NCBI GenBank assembly: GCA_002728715.1
Contig: PBVQ01000008.1
Span: forward strand, 130,843-183,034
DNA: 52,192 nucleotides
Direction of reading: 5' to 3'
Source: Dehalococcoidia bacterium
GTDB lineage: Bacteria; Chloroflexota; Dehalococcoidia; Lucifugimonadales; Lucifugimonadaceae
Shown: piece after piece, positions 27,670 through 36,817 of the stretch
How positions within the stretch are numbered: the stretch's first letter is position 1
Layout of the letters: every line of letters starts with the position of its first letter
The notes under the pieces: model-generated
Told to the model about the DNA's origin: nothing
What the model saw: only the letters and a program-made list of their open reading frames with translations
Database searches by the model: none
Position numbers and translations under genes: made by a program

Positions 27670-28889
27670 TTATTCTTGTGTATTTTCTTTATTATATCTC
27701 CTGAAATTAGAAAGCTTCCAGCATGAAAGCCGATTACACTTAAACCAGTACCTTGAGCCAGGTAACCTCCAGCGTATAAATTTGAAACATTTATAGATTC
27801 AAATGAATGTTGATGAACTTTCATTTGAAGAAGTTGAAATCGATAATTATCATATTTTTTATGGAATTCTAAATTTAGATTTTTAAGTAAATCGTAATTT
27901 GGTAACCCTCCTATTTCAATAATTACATGATCTGATTTGGTTGTTTGATTTTTAAAATTATTTTCATATGTAATTTGATTATTTTTTGAAAATCTAATAA
28001 CTTTTGATTCATATAAAATGGTCATATTTTTTTCCTTATTTGAAATGATTTCATGCCATCTTTTATAATAGTCTAGAAATTGTGACTCTCGAATTAATCT
28101 TAAGTGGTTTTTTTCTTTTTGCCTCATGATATATGTTATTTTTTTCCCACTATCAAAAAGTTCTTGAGCTGCCCAATCTGAAGATCTGCCACCGCCAATA
28201 ATTGTTATATTTTTTCCTGGAAAATCTTCAGGTTTAGTATATGAATTATTTATATAATCAAAATTTTCTCCTGTTACACCTAATTGTCTTTTAATTGATT
28301 TAGGCCCTAATGCGAATACTAAATATCTACATGAAAATTCTTTTTTTAAGTTTCTAAATTTCGAATAGATTATAAATTCTCCATTTTGTTTTTTCTGGAT
28401 GGAAATTATTTTATGATTGCTATGAATATAATCATTTAATTTCAGTTTTTCGGAAAATTTTTGGTAATAGCTTAAGAGGTTTTTTTTATTAATTATTTCC
28501 TTTAGATTTATGTCAGTTTTATTGTCGTAATTATATTGTTTAATAGGATATTGGGATAATTCCATCCAATTTGCTGGACCTAGTGTTAATTGGTTTTCTG
28601 GTACATTGTTCCATAGTCCTCCAGGTGCATCATCGCTTAAGATTATCCAGTCTACTCTTTTATTTTTTTTAAAATTAAATTTATTAGATCCGTACGGCGT
28701 ATTGTCTTTTGGATGATGTAATTCTCTAAAATGAGCTATTGGTCTAACTCCGTTGTCAGATAAATTTTTTGTATTTATATTGAGGAGATTTTTTCCATTA
28801 TTATCATACGGATGCCAGCCTTCTAAAGATGCAGCTACGCCCAATCCTGCAGGACCTGCTCCAAGAATAATTACCTCATGATGGGACAA
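27666..28889 (-). CDS. OSGIN-like FAD/NAD(P)-dependent oxidoreductase
   Basis: A 407-residue flavoprotein with two dinucleotide folds: an FAD site ILGAGPAGLGVAASL at the N-terminus and an NAD(P) site IIGGGRSSDWAAQEL near residue 225. The N-terminal SLEGWHPY pattern and the block GGLWNNVPEN followed by LTLGPANWMEL resemble the animal OSGIN family of FMO-like proteins, where GGSWH and NWMEL-like motifs occur. This is a family resemblance judged by eye. The C-terminal AGGYLAQGTGLSVIGFHAG is the usual closing FAD segment. The TTG start has a good AAGGA site 8 bases upstream. It is the last gene of the unit behind the enolase-family gene and may oxidise a pathway intermediate. True substrate unknown. 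Confidence 0.65.
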   Translation of the reverse strand: MSHHEVIILGAGPAGLGVAASLEGWHPYDNNGKNLLNINTKNLSDNGVRPIAHFRELHHPKDNTPYGSNKFNFKKNKRVDWIILSDDAPGGLWNNVPENQLTLGPANWMELSQYPIKQYNYDNKTDINLKEIINKKNLLSYYQKFSEKLKLNDYIHSNHKIISIQKKQNGEFIIYSKFRNLKKEFSCRYLVFALGPKSIKRQLGVTGENFDYINNSYTKPEDFPGKNITIIGGGRSSDWAAQELFDSGKKITYIMRQKEKNHLRLIRESQFLDYYKRWHEIISNKEKNMTILYESKVIRFSKNNQITYENNFKNQTTKSDHVIIEIGGLPNYDLLKNLNLEFHKKYDNYRFQLLQMKVHQHSFESINVSNLYAGGYLAQGTGLSVIGFHAGSFLISGDIIKKIHKNN

Positions 28890-28905
28890 AGTTTTATCCT
28901 TATAA

Positions 28906-30126
28906 TTATTTATCTACTATTCGATTTTTAACAACATCGTAATCTAATTCAACACCCAAACCTGGACCTGTTGGGGGTATTACATAGCCCTTGTCTAGTT
29001 TTAGGGGTTCTTTGAATATTTTTTTATGCAATGGACCTTGGTTCATTTCCTGAATTAGAAAATTTGGAGAGCAAACATCAACCTGAATCGCAGCAGCTGA
29101 AGCTATAGGACCGCAATACATGTGAGGGGCTATTACTGCATAGTATGATTCTGCCATACCAGCAACCTTTTTTGCTTCAAGTATGCCACCAGCTTGACCT
29201 ACATCAATTTGGATTATTTGAGCTGCTTGTTTTCTAAGAAGCTCTGAAAATTCATACTTAGTAACTAACCTTTCACCAGAAGCTATTGGTATACTTGTGC
29301 TACTTGCAACTCTAGCCATTTCATCAATATTTTCTGGGCTTACGGGCTCTTCAAACCAGAATGGTTGGTATGGTTCAAGAGCTTTAGCAACTCTTATAGC
29401 ACTATATGTTGTTAGTTGCCCATGAGTACCTATTCCTACTTCAATTTTATTTCCAACTGTATTTCTAATATTTTCAAATATTTTTTCAGCATAAGTTATT
29501 TGTTCTAAAGTTATATCTCTTACTCTTGGATTTTTAGCTAATGTTGAAAATCCATTGTCTCCAGATTCTCTAGATGAGTAAACAACTTCTCCAAACGGAT
29601 CTATTTTACACGCACTATTGCCTTCTTCAATAAGTTTTTCACATATTTCTCCTGCCTCTTCAGGTGAGCTAGGATTAGGCATGTATGCATATGCCCTAAG
29701 TTTTTCCCAATATTTACCTCCCAAGAGATTGTATATGGGTTGATTTGTAGCTTTTCCAACTATGTCCCAGCATGCCATCTCAATACCTGCAAGAATTGAT
29801 CCAAAGTGTAGACTAGGATGTCTGTAATCATGTCTATTTGCGTACATTTTTTCCCAAATTCGCTCAATATCAAAAGGATTTTCGCCTATTACAAATGCTT
29901 CGGCAGTTTCATGTAGAAGAGAAATTTGAGAAGAAAATTGTTTCCAATCTGTATCATTGAAAGAACTTCCAGTTACTTTTTCTCCTAAACCAATAACACC
30001 CTCATCTGTATGGAGTTCTAAAAAAAGAAAATATTTTCCTCCAACATATGTTGTAGCAGGTTTATTATGATCTCTTTGACCTAGTTCATTTTCAACTACG
30101 TAAGTTTTAATATCAGTTATTTTCAA
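28906..30126 (-). CDS. Mandelate racemase/enolase-superfamily protein (galactonate dehydratase-like)
   Basis: A 406-residue member of the MR/MLE group. It has the N-terminal capping domain (to about residue 125) and the barrel: FEEPVSPENIDEM gives the second metal ligand, IASGERLVTKYEFSELL the third, and IQIDVGQAGGILEAKKVAGMAE and IAPHMYCGP carry the distal catalytic residues, in the pattern of DgoD. The first metal ligand, normally Asp in GIDxHG, is Gly here (VGIGTHGQL, about 29439-29447). The start is TTG at 30126 with AAGGA upstream. It follows the dehydrogenase gene after 24 bases. The substrate is probably a sugar acid, but activity is uncertain given the missing ligand. Confidence 0.82.
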   Translation of the reverse strand: MKITDIKTYVVENELGQRDHNKPATTYVGGKYFLFLELHTDEGVIGLGEKVTGSSFNDTDWKQFSSQISLLHETAEAFVIGENPFDIERIWEKMYANRHDYRHPSLHFGSILAGIEMACWDIVGKATNQPIYNLLGGKYWEKLRAYAYMPNPSSPEEAGEICEKLIEEGNSACKIDPFGEVVYSSRESGDNGFSTLAKNPRVRDITLEQITYAEKIFENIRNTVGNKIEVGIGTHGQLTTYSAIRVAKALEPYQPFWFEEPVSPENIDEMARVASSTSIPIASGERLVTKYEFSELLRKQAAQIIQIDVGQAGGILEAKKVAGMAESYYAVIAPHMYCGPIASAAAIQVDVCSPNFLIQEMNQGPLHKKIFKEPLKLDKGYVIPPTGPGLGVELDYDVVKNRIVDK

Positions 30127-30150
30127 TTTCTTATCCTTTTGACTTTAACA

Positions 30151-31164
30151 TTAAACGGGTTCTACTACCCATTCTGGTTCTTTATTTTCAATTACTCTTG
30201 ATGCATTAGCAAGTACATTATGCATAGCATTAACCTCAGATTGTTTTGCCCTAGTAGCTAGGTGAGGTGTAAGAATAACATTACTTAGTTTAAGTAATGG
30301 GTTATTTTCTTCTATAGGTTCTACCTCTGTGACATCGAGTCCTGCAGCTCGAATTTTTTTTGATTCAAGGGTTTTAATTAATGCATTTTCATCAACTACA
30401 CCTCCTCTACATGTATTAATCAATATTGCTGATTTTTTCATCAAATCAAGTTCTTCTTGAGAAATAAGATGTCTGGTTAATCGATCATATGGAACATGAA
30501 GAGTTATCACGTCTGAATTTTCTAATAACTCAACTAGTGAGACTTTCTTAGCATTGCATTCTTTTTCGTAATTTTCATCAAAAACTTGTGTGTCATGGTA
30601 AATTATTTTACATTCCCAGCCATATAATCTTTTTGCAACTCTTGAACCAATTCTTCCTAATCCAATAATTCCTACAGTTTTTCCTACTAAAGTCTGAAAT
30701 TCCTCTCGGTCTCCTTCCACTCCATCCATCCATGTACCATTTTTAGCACTATCAATTTGAATATCTAATTTTCTATTCACTGCAAACATTAATCCAATTG
30801 CATGTTCTGCAACTGCAACTGCATTAGCTCCGCCATTATTGGAGACCTTAATTCCCATTTCTTTTAATTGAGGTTTGTCAATCCACTCAGTCCCGGCACT
30901 AATAGTTTGTACGAGTTTAAGTGCTTTGATTTGACTGCATAAATCCGTTAGTAAATCGTATTTACCTTGAGCGATAATTACTTTTGCATCTTTACACTTT
31001 TCAACTATTTGTTGAAAGTCATCTTGATTATTAACAATGCCAATCTTTAAATTTTTGTATTTTTTATTTGCTACATTTAATATTTCTTGTGACTGAAAGT
31101 CTTTTTGCAAAGCACTATTATCCGAATTTCCAAAATTACCAAGAATAATTATTTCATTTGACAT
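30151..31164 (-). CDS. D-isomer-specific 2-hydroxyacid dehydrogenase
   Basis: A 337-residue NAD-dependent dehydrogenase of the phosphoglycerate/glyoxylate-reductase type. The NAD site is TVGIIGLGRIGSRVAKRL, and the catalytic Arg (NTCRGGVVDENAL), Glu (LDVTEVEPI) and His (ILTPHLATR) are all present. I chose the ATG at 31164, which has AGGA 6 bases upstream, rather than the TTG at 31170. It lacks the extra C-terminal ACT domain of SerA, so it is probably a catabolic hydroxyacid enzyme. It is first in the unit with the enolase-family and OSGIN-like genes and may oxidise or reduce a 2-hydroxy or 2-keto acid in the same pathway. Confidence 0.88.
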   Translation of the reverse strand: MSNEIIILGNFGNSDNSALQKDFQSQEILNVANKKYKNLKIGIVNNQDDFQQIVEKCKDAKVIIAQGKYDLLTDLCSQIKALKLVQTISAGTEWIDKPQLKEMGIKVSNNGGANAVAVAEHAIGLMFAVNRKLDIQIDSAKNGTWMDGVEGDREEFQTLVGKTVGIIGLGRIGSRVAKRLYGWECKIIYHDTQVFDENYEKECNAKKVSLVELLENSDVITLHVPYDRLTRHLISQEELDLMKKSAILINTCRGGVVDENALIKTLESKKIRAAGLDVTEVEPIEENNPLLKLSNVILTPHLATRAKQSEVNAMHNVLANASRVIENKEPEWVVEPV

Positions 31165-31273
31165 AAACAATCCTTTTATTATTACCTAAAAATTTTATAC
31201 CATATACATATACTAGTTTTTGTATCAACGATTATACTTTAAATGTGTAATAAAAAAAATAATTAAATGCCAA

Positions 31274-32182
31274 ATGAGTATAAATAAAAAAATATCAGTA
31301 ATAGTTCCAGCAACAAGTGCAAATATGGGTTCTGGTTTTGATTCTATAGGCTTGGCCTTAGATTTATGGAATGAGTTAACTGTTACATCAGGAAAATTTT
31401 CTTTTAATATTCATGGAGAAGGTGAAAATGAACTCCCAAAAGATGAATCAAATCTAGTTTATTTGGGAGTTAAGTCGGTTTATGATTTGATTGGAGAGTC
31501 TGTACCGTCACTGACCTTTTTATGTAATAATAAAATACCCTTTTCTAGAGGAATGGGAAGTAGTTCTGCAGCAATAGTTTCTGGCTTGTTAGTAGGAAAT
31601 TATATTTCAAATTCAAAACTAACGAATGAGAAAATTTTTGAATTAGCAGCTAATATTGAAGGGCATGCTGATAATGTTGCTCCAGCTATTTATGGTGGTT
31701 GTTCAATAGGTATTAAAGATGAAAAAAATGGCTGGATAATTGACAAAGTTAATATTAAATCAAAACTCAACGCAGTAATATTTATTCCTGACATGATATT
31801 GAACACGGATGAATCTCGCATGAGTTTATATTCAGAAATATCTAGAACAGATGCTGTATATAATATAGGGCGAGCAGCTTTATTAGTTAATTCCTTAAGT
31901 TCTGGTAACTATGATCTGTTAAGATTTGCGACTCAAGATAAACTGCATCAGAAACAAAGATCTAAAACATATAGAGCCATGCCATATATAATTGAAGCAG
32001 GAATTAGAGGTGGTGCTTACTGTTGTTATTTATCTGGGTCTGGATCCTCAATTATTGCCTTGTCAGATAAAAGAGAGTATACGATTGGATACGAAATGGC
32101 AGAGACAGCTAGAACTTTTGGGATAAATGGAAAAACTATGGTAGTTCCTATATCAGACTCAGGTGCAAGGGTGAAAGTATGA
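31274..32182 (+). CDS. thrB: Homoserine kinase
   Basis: GHMP kinase that phosphorylates homoserine on the way to threonine. It has about 302 residues from the ATG at 31274. A longer in-frame start (TTG at 31220) adds a basic, unconserved stretch and is unlikely. Visible are PATSANMGSGFDSIGLALDLW at the N-terminus, the ATP loop PFSRGMGSSSAAIVSG and the C-terminal LSGSGSSIIAL. Its stop overlaps the start of lysC (ATGA), so the two enzymes of the aspartate pathway are coupled. thrC and the homoserine dehydrogenase gene are not in the window. Confidence 0.95.
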   Translation: MSINKKISVIVPATSANMGSGFDSIGLALDLWNELTVTSGKFSFNIHGEGENELPKDESNLVYLGVKSVYDLIGESVPSLTFLCNNKIPFSRGMGSSSAAIVSGLLVGNYISNSKLTNEKIFELAANIEGHADNVAPAIYGGCSIGIKDEKNGWIIDKVNIKSKLNAVIFIPDMILNTDESRMSLYSEISRTDAVYNIGRAALLVNSLSSGNYDLLRFATQDKLHQKQRSKTYRAMPYIIEAGIRGGAYCCYLSGSGSSIIALSDKREYTIGYEMAETARTFGINGKTMVVPISDSGARVKV

Positions 32183-33405
32183 CTAGAAATAAATTAGTTG
32201 TACAAAAATATGGCGGCAGTTCTTTGTCATCTACCGATAAGATTGGTAACGTTGCTGAAAAAATTATTTCAAAAACAAATCAAGGTTATATGGTAGTAGT
32301 CGTAGTTTCAGCGATGGGAGACTCTACTGATAACCTAATCAGTTTGGCGTCTCAAGTTAATTCTAATGCAAATACTATAACTAGAGAAATGGATATTTTA
32401 TTATCAACAGGGGAATTGGTTAGTTCTACTTTGATGACTTTATCACTTATTGGAAAAAACAAAAAAGCTGTAAGTCTTTCAGGTACTCAAGCTGGAATTA
32501 TGACAGATTCTGTTCATGGCTCAGCAAGGATATCAGATATAAATATTAATAGAATTCAAGAAGAACTTAATAAAGATTCAATAGTTGTGGTTGCAGGATT
32601 TCAGGGTTTAAACAATATAGGTGATGTTACTACACTTGGTAGAGGTGGATCAGATACAACTGCAGTGGGATTAGCGGTTGCATTAAATGCAGAAAGATGT
32701 GAAATATATACGGATGTCGAAGGTATATACACGACAGATCCAAGAATAACAAAAAAAGCAAGAAAATTAGATGAAATTAGTTTTGAAGAAATGTTAGAGA
32801 TGGCTTCATTAGGTGCAAAAATGAATCCAAGATCTATAGAATTAGGTTTAGTTTACAATATGCCTGTTTATGTGGCTTCGTCTTTTTCTTTAGAACAAGG
32901 TACATTAATTCATGGGAGTTCAAATATGGAAATACGAAAAGCAGTTACTGGTATAGCTGTAGATAAAAATGTTGCAAAGATTACTGTTAAAGGTGTAATA
33001 GATCAACCTGGTATTGCTGCTGAATTACTTAGGCCTCTTTCAGATGCGGGAATAAGTATTGATGTTATCGTCCAAAACACTAGTTCAGACGGAACAACAG
33101 ACTTTACATATACTGTGTCTGAATCAAACCTCGAAAGAGCAGTTAGTTTGATGAATTCTTTAGATGAAATAAATTATAAAAATATTGAATCAGGTAAAGA
33201 TCTAGCAAAATTGAGTATAGTTGGCACGGGGATGGAAAATTCTCCTGGATACGCCTCAAAAATGTTTTCAGTACTATCTAGTTTGAATGTAAATATTGAT
33301 ATGATTACTACTTCTGAAATAAGAATAACTACAATAATAAATAAAAATGATATTGAAAAATCTGTTGTTGCACTACATGATGCATTTGAATTAGAAACAC
33401 CATAA
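32179..33405 (+). CDS. lysC: Aspartate kinase
   Basis: First enzyme of the lysine, threonine and methionine branch. A 408-residue monofunctional kinase: VQKYGGSSLSS at the start, LSGTQAGIMTD, LGRGGSDTTAVGLAVALNAERCEIYTDVEGIYTTDPR in the kinase domain (to about 250), then two ACT domains (KITVKGVIDQPGIAAELLRP and LSIVGTGMENSPGYASKMFSVL). The ACT pair suggests feedback inhibition by lysine and/or threonine. With thrB upstream and lysA at 39696, three aspartate-pathway genes lie in 10 kb. Confidence 0.95.
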   Translation: MTRNKLVVQKYGGSSLSSTDKIGNVAEKIISKTNQGYMVVVVVSAMGDSTDNLISLASQVNSNANTITREMDILLSTGELVSSTLMTLSLIGKNKKAVSLSGTQAGIMTDSVHGSARISDININRIQEELNKDSIVVVAGFQGLNNIGDVTTLGRGGSDTTAVGLAVALNAERCEIYTDVEGIYTTDPRITKKARKLDEISFEEMLEMASLGAKMNPRSIELGLVYNMPVYVASSFSLEQGTLIHGSSNMEIRKAVTGIAVDKNVAKITVKGVIDQPGIAAELLRPLSDAGISIDVIVQNTSSDGTTDFTYTVSESNLERAVSLMNSLDEINYKNIESGKDLAKLSIVGTGMENSPGYASKMFSVLSSLNVNIDMITTSEIRITTIINKNDIEKSVVALHDAFELETP

Positions 33406-33424
33406 ATTTGTAAGGTGGATTTTT

Positions 33425-34171
33425 TTGGAAAAAATATATTTAAGTATAGTTATTCCTGCTTATAACGAGGAACTTAGGATAGAAAGAACTATATCTAAGT
33501 TGATTGGTTATTTTTCAAAATGTTCATATAAATGGGAGATTATTGTTGTTGATGATGGTTCAGTAGATTCTACGTGTGAAATAGTGTTAAGTTTAATAAA
33601 TCTTGATTCGAGGATTAAGTTATTCCAATTAAATCACTTAGGAAAAGGTTCTGCTGTGAGGAAAGGGATGCAAGAATCTAATGGTGATTGGAAATTTTTA
33701 TGCGACGCCGATTTATCAATGGATATAAATAATTTTTCTAGATTTTTATCAGGCTCTTCTACCCCTACTCATGATATTTATATAGCTTCAAGAGAAGTTG
33801 AAGGTTCAAAAAGATTTAATGAACCAGTTATTAGGCATATCAAGGGTAGATTATTCAATTATGCGGTAAAAATTTTGACTTTTATGAGAATACAAGATAC
33901 TCAATGTGGCTTTAAGTTATTTTCTAGAAAATCATCTAAGATTTTGTTTTCAAATCAAAAATTTAATGGGTGGGCTTTTGATGTAGAGATTTTGGTAATT
34001 GCTAAGCAATCAGGATTCACTATACGGGAAATCCCAATTAATTGGTATTACAAAGAAGGCTCAAAAATGACTTTAATAAAAGGTTTTTTAGCTGTAGTTG
34101 ATGTTGCAAAAATAGGATTAAATAGCTTTTTAGGAAAATATAAAAAACTTAGTGGGGTAAAAAATGAATAA
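33425..34171 (+). CDS. Family 2 glycosyltransferase (dolichyl-phosphate glucose/mannose type)
   Basis: A 248-residue GT-A enzyme. SIVIPAYNEELRIERTI, the nucleotide-binding VVDDGSVDST, the metal site CDADLSMDI, and DTQCGFKLF are the ALG5/DPM-like landmarks. It likely transfers glucose or mannose from a nucleotide sugar to polyprenyl phosphate on the cytoplasmic face of the membrane. There is no clear membrane helix, only an amphipathic C-terminus. The TTG start at 33425 is preceded by AAGGTGG. It lies 19 bases after lysC and overlaps the next glycosyltransferase by 8 bases; the two probably act in one glycolipid or cell-surface pathway. Confidence 0.85.
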   Translation: MEKIYLSIVIPAYNEELRIERTISKLIGYFSKCSYKWEIIVVDDGSVDSTCEIVLSLINLDSRIKLFQLNHLGKGSAVRKGMQESNGDWKFLCDADLSMDINNFSRFLSGSSTPTHDIYIASREVEGSKRFNEPVIRHIKGRLFNYAVKILTFMRIQDTQCGFKLFSRKSSKILFSNQKFNGWAFDVEILVIAKQSGFTIREIPINWYYKEGSKMTLIKGFLAVVDVAKIGLNSFLGKYKKLSGVKNE

Positions 34172-34892
34172 ATCTAATTTTTATCCAGAAACAGTCATTG
34201 TTATTCCTACTTATAATGAAGCAGATAATTTACCTTTAATTGTCAAAGAAATATCCAGTTTAGGTATTAGTAATGTTGGTTTTATCATCGTTGATGATGG
34301 CTCTCCAGATGGTACTGGAATTGTTGCTGATAAACTATCGGATAAATTTCAAGGCTTTTTTAAGGTTATTCATAGGAAAGAAAAAATGGGTCTAGGTACG
34401 GCTTATGTAGAAGGATTCATGTGTGCTTTAGAAAATAAAGCAAAAAAAATCATCCAAATGGATGCAGATTTTTCACATCCTCCAAAAGAATTATTATCTA
34501 TGAATAATTTATTAGATACTAAAGATATTGTTGTAGGTTCTAGATATATAGATGGTGGAGGAGTAGATCCAAATTGGAGCCTATTAAGAAAATCTATAAG
34601 TTCCTTTGGTAACTTTGGCATAAGATTATTAATGGGTTTAGAAGTTAGAGACGTTACTTCAGGTTTTAAGGGATATAATAGCCGTGTATTTGAAAAAGTA
34701 ATCTTGTCAAAATTAAAATTAAAAGGTTTTGGTTTTCAAGCCGAGGTTGCATATTGGTGTCAAAGAGAGAACCTTATGATTGCTGAGCACCCGTACATAT
34801 TTATCGATAGAAAACTAGGTATGTCTAAGATGTCATTTGGAATTATACTAGAGGCTTTATTTAAACTATTATTGATCAGGATTAGAGGTTAA
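34164..34892 (+). CDS. Polyprenol monophosphomannose synthase-like glycosyltransferase
   Basis: A 242-residue GT2 enzyme nearest to DPM1-type synthases that make polyprenyl-phosphate mannose from GDP-mannose. Motifs are VVIPTYNEADNLP (with Ile for the first Val), VDDGSPDGTG, QMDADFSHPPKELL, VGSRYIDGGG and DVTSGFKGYN. It has no C-terminal membrane anchor, like the soluble catalytic DPM1 form. The 3' end overlaps the opposing sirtuin gene by 24 bases. Two such enzymes in tandem suggest lipid-linked sugar donors for glycosylation outside the cytoplasm. Confidence 0.87.
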   Translation: MNKSNFYPETVIVIPTYNEADNLPLIVKEISSLGISNVGFIIVDDGSPDGTGIVADKLSDKFQGFFKVIHRKEKMGLGTAYVEGFMCALENKAKKIIQMDADFSHPPKELLSMNNLLDTKDIVVGSRYIDGGGVDPNWSLLRKSISSFGNFGIRLLMGLEVRDVTSGFKGYNSRVFEKVILSKLKLKGFGFQAEVAYWCQRENLMIAEHPYIFIDRKLGMSKMSFGIILEALFKLLLIRIRG

Positions 34893-35645
34893 TTCATCTT
34901 CAAGGTTTACAAAAAAAGACTTAGATTTAGATTTTATAAAATAATCTGAAATTGTTGTCAATTTAGTTTTTTCAATATTCACTTCAATGATTTTTGCTCC
35001 TTGAGATTTAGCAATCCATAGTAGTCCACTAGCTGGTCTTACTGTTGCGGATGTGCCAACAGCAATGATTAGGTCAGATTTATCAATTTCCTGTCTTGAA
35101 ATTTTCATTATATCTTTTGGAATAGGCTCTCCAAATAGTACTGTATCAAATTTTACTGTTCCTCCACAAAACTTACATGGATCAGGAGCGTAGATCGGAA
35201 TATATTCATCTAAATCTACTCTCATATTACAACCTAAGCATCTTAATCTCTTTCTATTTCCGTGAATCTCAATAACATTTTTTGATCCAGCCATTAGATC
35301 AAGTCCATCAATATTTTGCGTTATAATACTTTTTATATATCTCGCTCTTTCAATTCTAGCAAGGCTACGATGCCCGTCATGAGGCTTTGCTTTAGTAAGT
35401 GATTCTCTAAGCTCTAGAATGTGCTTGTCTATCGTTAAATTTCTTCTGTCATCCCACCATTTTGTTGGATTTTTCTTAAAATCCGAAAAAGAATCTAATT
35501 TTGGATTACCGTATTTGGTCCATATTCCTGTAGTCCCTCTAAAAGGAGGTATTCCGCTTTCTACAGACATACCCGCACCAGTCATAACTACTGCATACTC
35601 AGATTTATATACTAATTGTGCAATTTGCTTGATTTTTTTTTTCAA
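34869..35645 (-). CDS. NAD-dependent protein deacylase, sirtuin family
   Basis: A Sir2-family enzyme of about 258 residues that removes acyl groups from lysine using NAD. It shows VVMTGAGMSVESGIPPFRG (NAD loop), ITQNIDGLD, the catalytic His in IHGNRKRLRC, the zinc cysteines CLGC and CKFC, and VKFDTVLFGEPIP and AVGTSATVRPASG. I prefer the TTG at 35645, which overlaps the recF stop (TTGA) and puts the NAD loop at the usual distance. A TTG at 35675 would overlap recF by 34 bases and has no ribosome site. A bacterial target would be acetyl-CoA synthetase and other acetylated enzymes, by analogy to CobB. Confidence 0.92.
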   Translation of the reverse strand: MKKKIKQIAQLVYKSEYAVVMTGAGMSVESGIPPFRGTTGIWTKYGNPKLDSFSDFKKNPTKWWDDRRNLTIDKHILELRESLTKAKPHDGHRSLARIERARYIKSIITQNIDGLDLMAGSKNVIEIHGNRKRLRCLGCNMRVDLDEYIPIYAPDPCKFCGGTVKFDTVLFGEPIPKDIMKISRQEIDKSDLIIAVGTSATVRPASGLLWIAKSQGAKIIEVNIEKTKLTTISDYFIKSKSKSFFVNLEDELTSNPDQ

Positions 35646-36808
35646 AATGATTTTATCTCTACACTGCCCGAGCAAATATTATAAATATTTGATACTTTTT
35701 TAATTTTATCTGGAAGTAGTCCGGACTCTGTAACTGTTAATATTACCTGTTGATAATTTTTAAACATATTTAATATAAGCATGCGTCTGTTTGGATCAAG
35801 TTCAGATAATATATCATCTAAAATAATAACCGGAACTCTACCTGTAGTATTTTCTACAAAAATAGCCTCTGATAGTTTCAATGCAAATGCTATAGTTCTA
35901 GCTTGTCCTCTAGAAGCATGCTTTCCTGCTATTCGGTTGTTAAATAAAATATCTATATCATCTCTGTGAGGTCCATATATTGAAACACCTTGCCTTATTT
36001 CATTATCACTGTACTTAATTAGGGTCTCTAAAAATTTGGATTCAATTTCATGGTTTGATAATGAATTTATTTCGATTTGTGTATTTTCATTTGAGGATAA
36101 AATTTTTGTTTTATACTGTAACTCTATTTCTTCTCCTCCACTTAGATCTATGTGGTGGTCTATAGAATTTGCACTAAGTGAAGATATTGATTTCCTTCTA
36201 ATATCTATTATTTTTGATCCCTCGTATGCCAACCTTTCATTCCAGAATATTAATTCTTTTTTTTCTGCTTTTTTTTCTCTTATCCTTCTTAACAATTTGT
36301 TTTTTTGAGTTATTACTCTTTTATATCTTTGAATATCTTTTAGATATGAAGGAATTGATTGACCAATTAAAATATCTAGATACCTTCTTCTTTTCCCTGG
36401 TCCTCCATAAATAATTTCAATGTCTTCAGCCTCAAAAAATATGCTATTAATATTGCCTACAAAATCAAATGAATTACACTTTATACCATTAATCCTGAGA
36501 CTTTTTCTGAATGATAAATCTTTATTTGACGCATCTATGTCTATTTGAGCTTGTGTTGTGATATCCTCGCTTCTAGAAATTCCTAAGATTTGCATATGCC
36601 CATTTTCTTCAAGAGTATTCCAATTTATTAATTCTTTATCACTTGAGGACTTGTGAGATTTAGCAATCGAAAGCATATAAATAGCTTCAAGCAAACTACT
36701 TTTTCCATGGCCATTATTTCCATAAAATACGTTTAGTCCTTCTGGAAGGTTTAGTTCTGTACTTTTATGGTTTCTAAATCCAGATATTTGTAATTTAGAG
36801 AGGTATAT
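35642..36808 (-). CDS. recF: DNA replication/repair protein RecF, with a non-canonical start codon
   Basis: SMC-like ATPase that loads RecA at gaps. The N-terminus is recognisable only upstream of the first ATG (36694): in frame it reads YLSKLQISGFRNH, then the Walker A GNNGHGKSSLLEAIY. Further on come the signature region (GPHRDDIDILF, then HASRGQARTIAFALKLSEA) and Walker B PVIILDDILSELD. An in-frame TAA lies at 36817-36815, and between it and Walker A there is no ATG, GTG or TTG. The best start is ATA at 36808, with AGGA 9 bases upstream and the protein then beginning in the family way (M-Y-L-S). This gives 388 residues. ATC at 36814 is the only other near-start. Starting at 36694 would delete Walker A. 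Confidence 0.85.
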   Translation of the reverse strand: MYLSKLQISGFRNHKSTELNLPEGLNVFYGNNGHGKSSLLEAIYMLSIAKSHKSSSDKELINWNTLEENGHMQILGISRSEDITTQAQIDIDASNKDLSFRKSLRINGIKCNSFDFVGNINSIFFEAEDIEIIYGGPGKRRRYLDILIGQSIPSYLKDIQRYKRVITQKNKLLRRIREKKAEKKELIFWNERLAYEGSKIIDIRRKSISSLSANSIDHHIDLSGGEEIELQYKTKILSSNENTQIEINSLSNHEIESKFLETLIKYSDNEIRQGVSIYGPHRDDIDILFNNRIAGKHASRGQARTIAFALKLSEAIFVENTTGRVPVIILDDILSELDPNRRMLILNMFKNYQQVILTVTESGLLPDKIKKVSNIYNICSGSVEIKSF

Positions 36809-36817
36809 TTCGATTTA

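Noticed and set aside
31220..31273. Possible longer N-terminus for thrB from a TTG at 31220
   Set aside because: The added 18 residues are basic and unlike homoserine kinases; the ATG at 31274 puts the PATSANMGSGFD segment at the usual distance.
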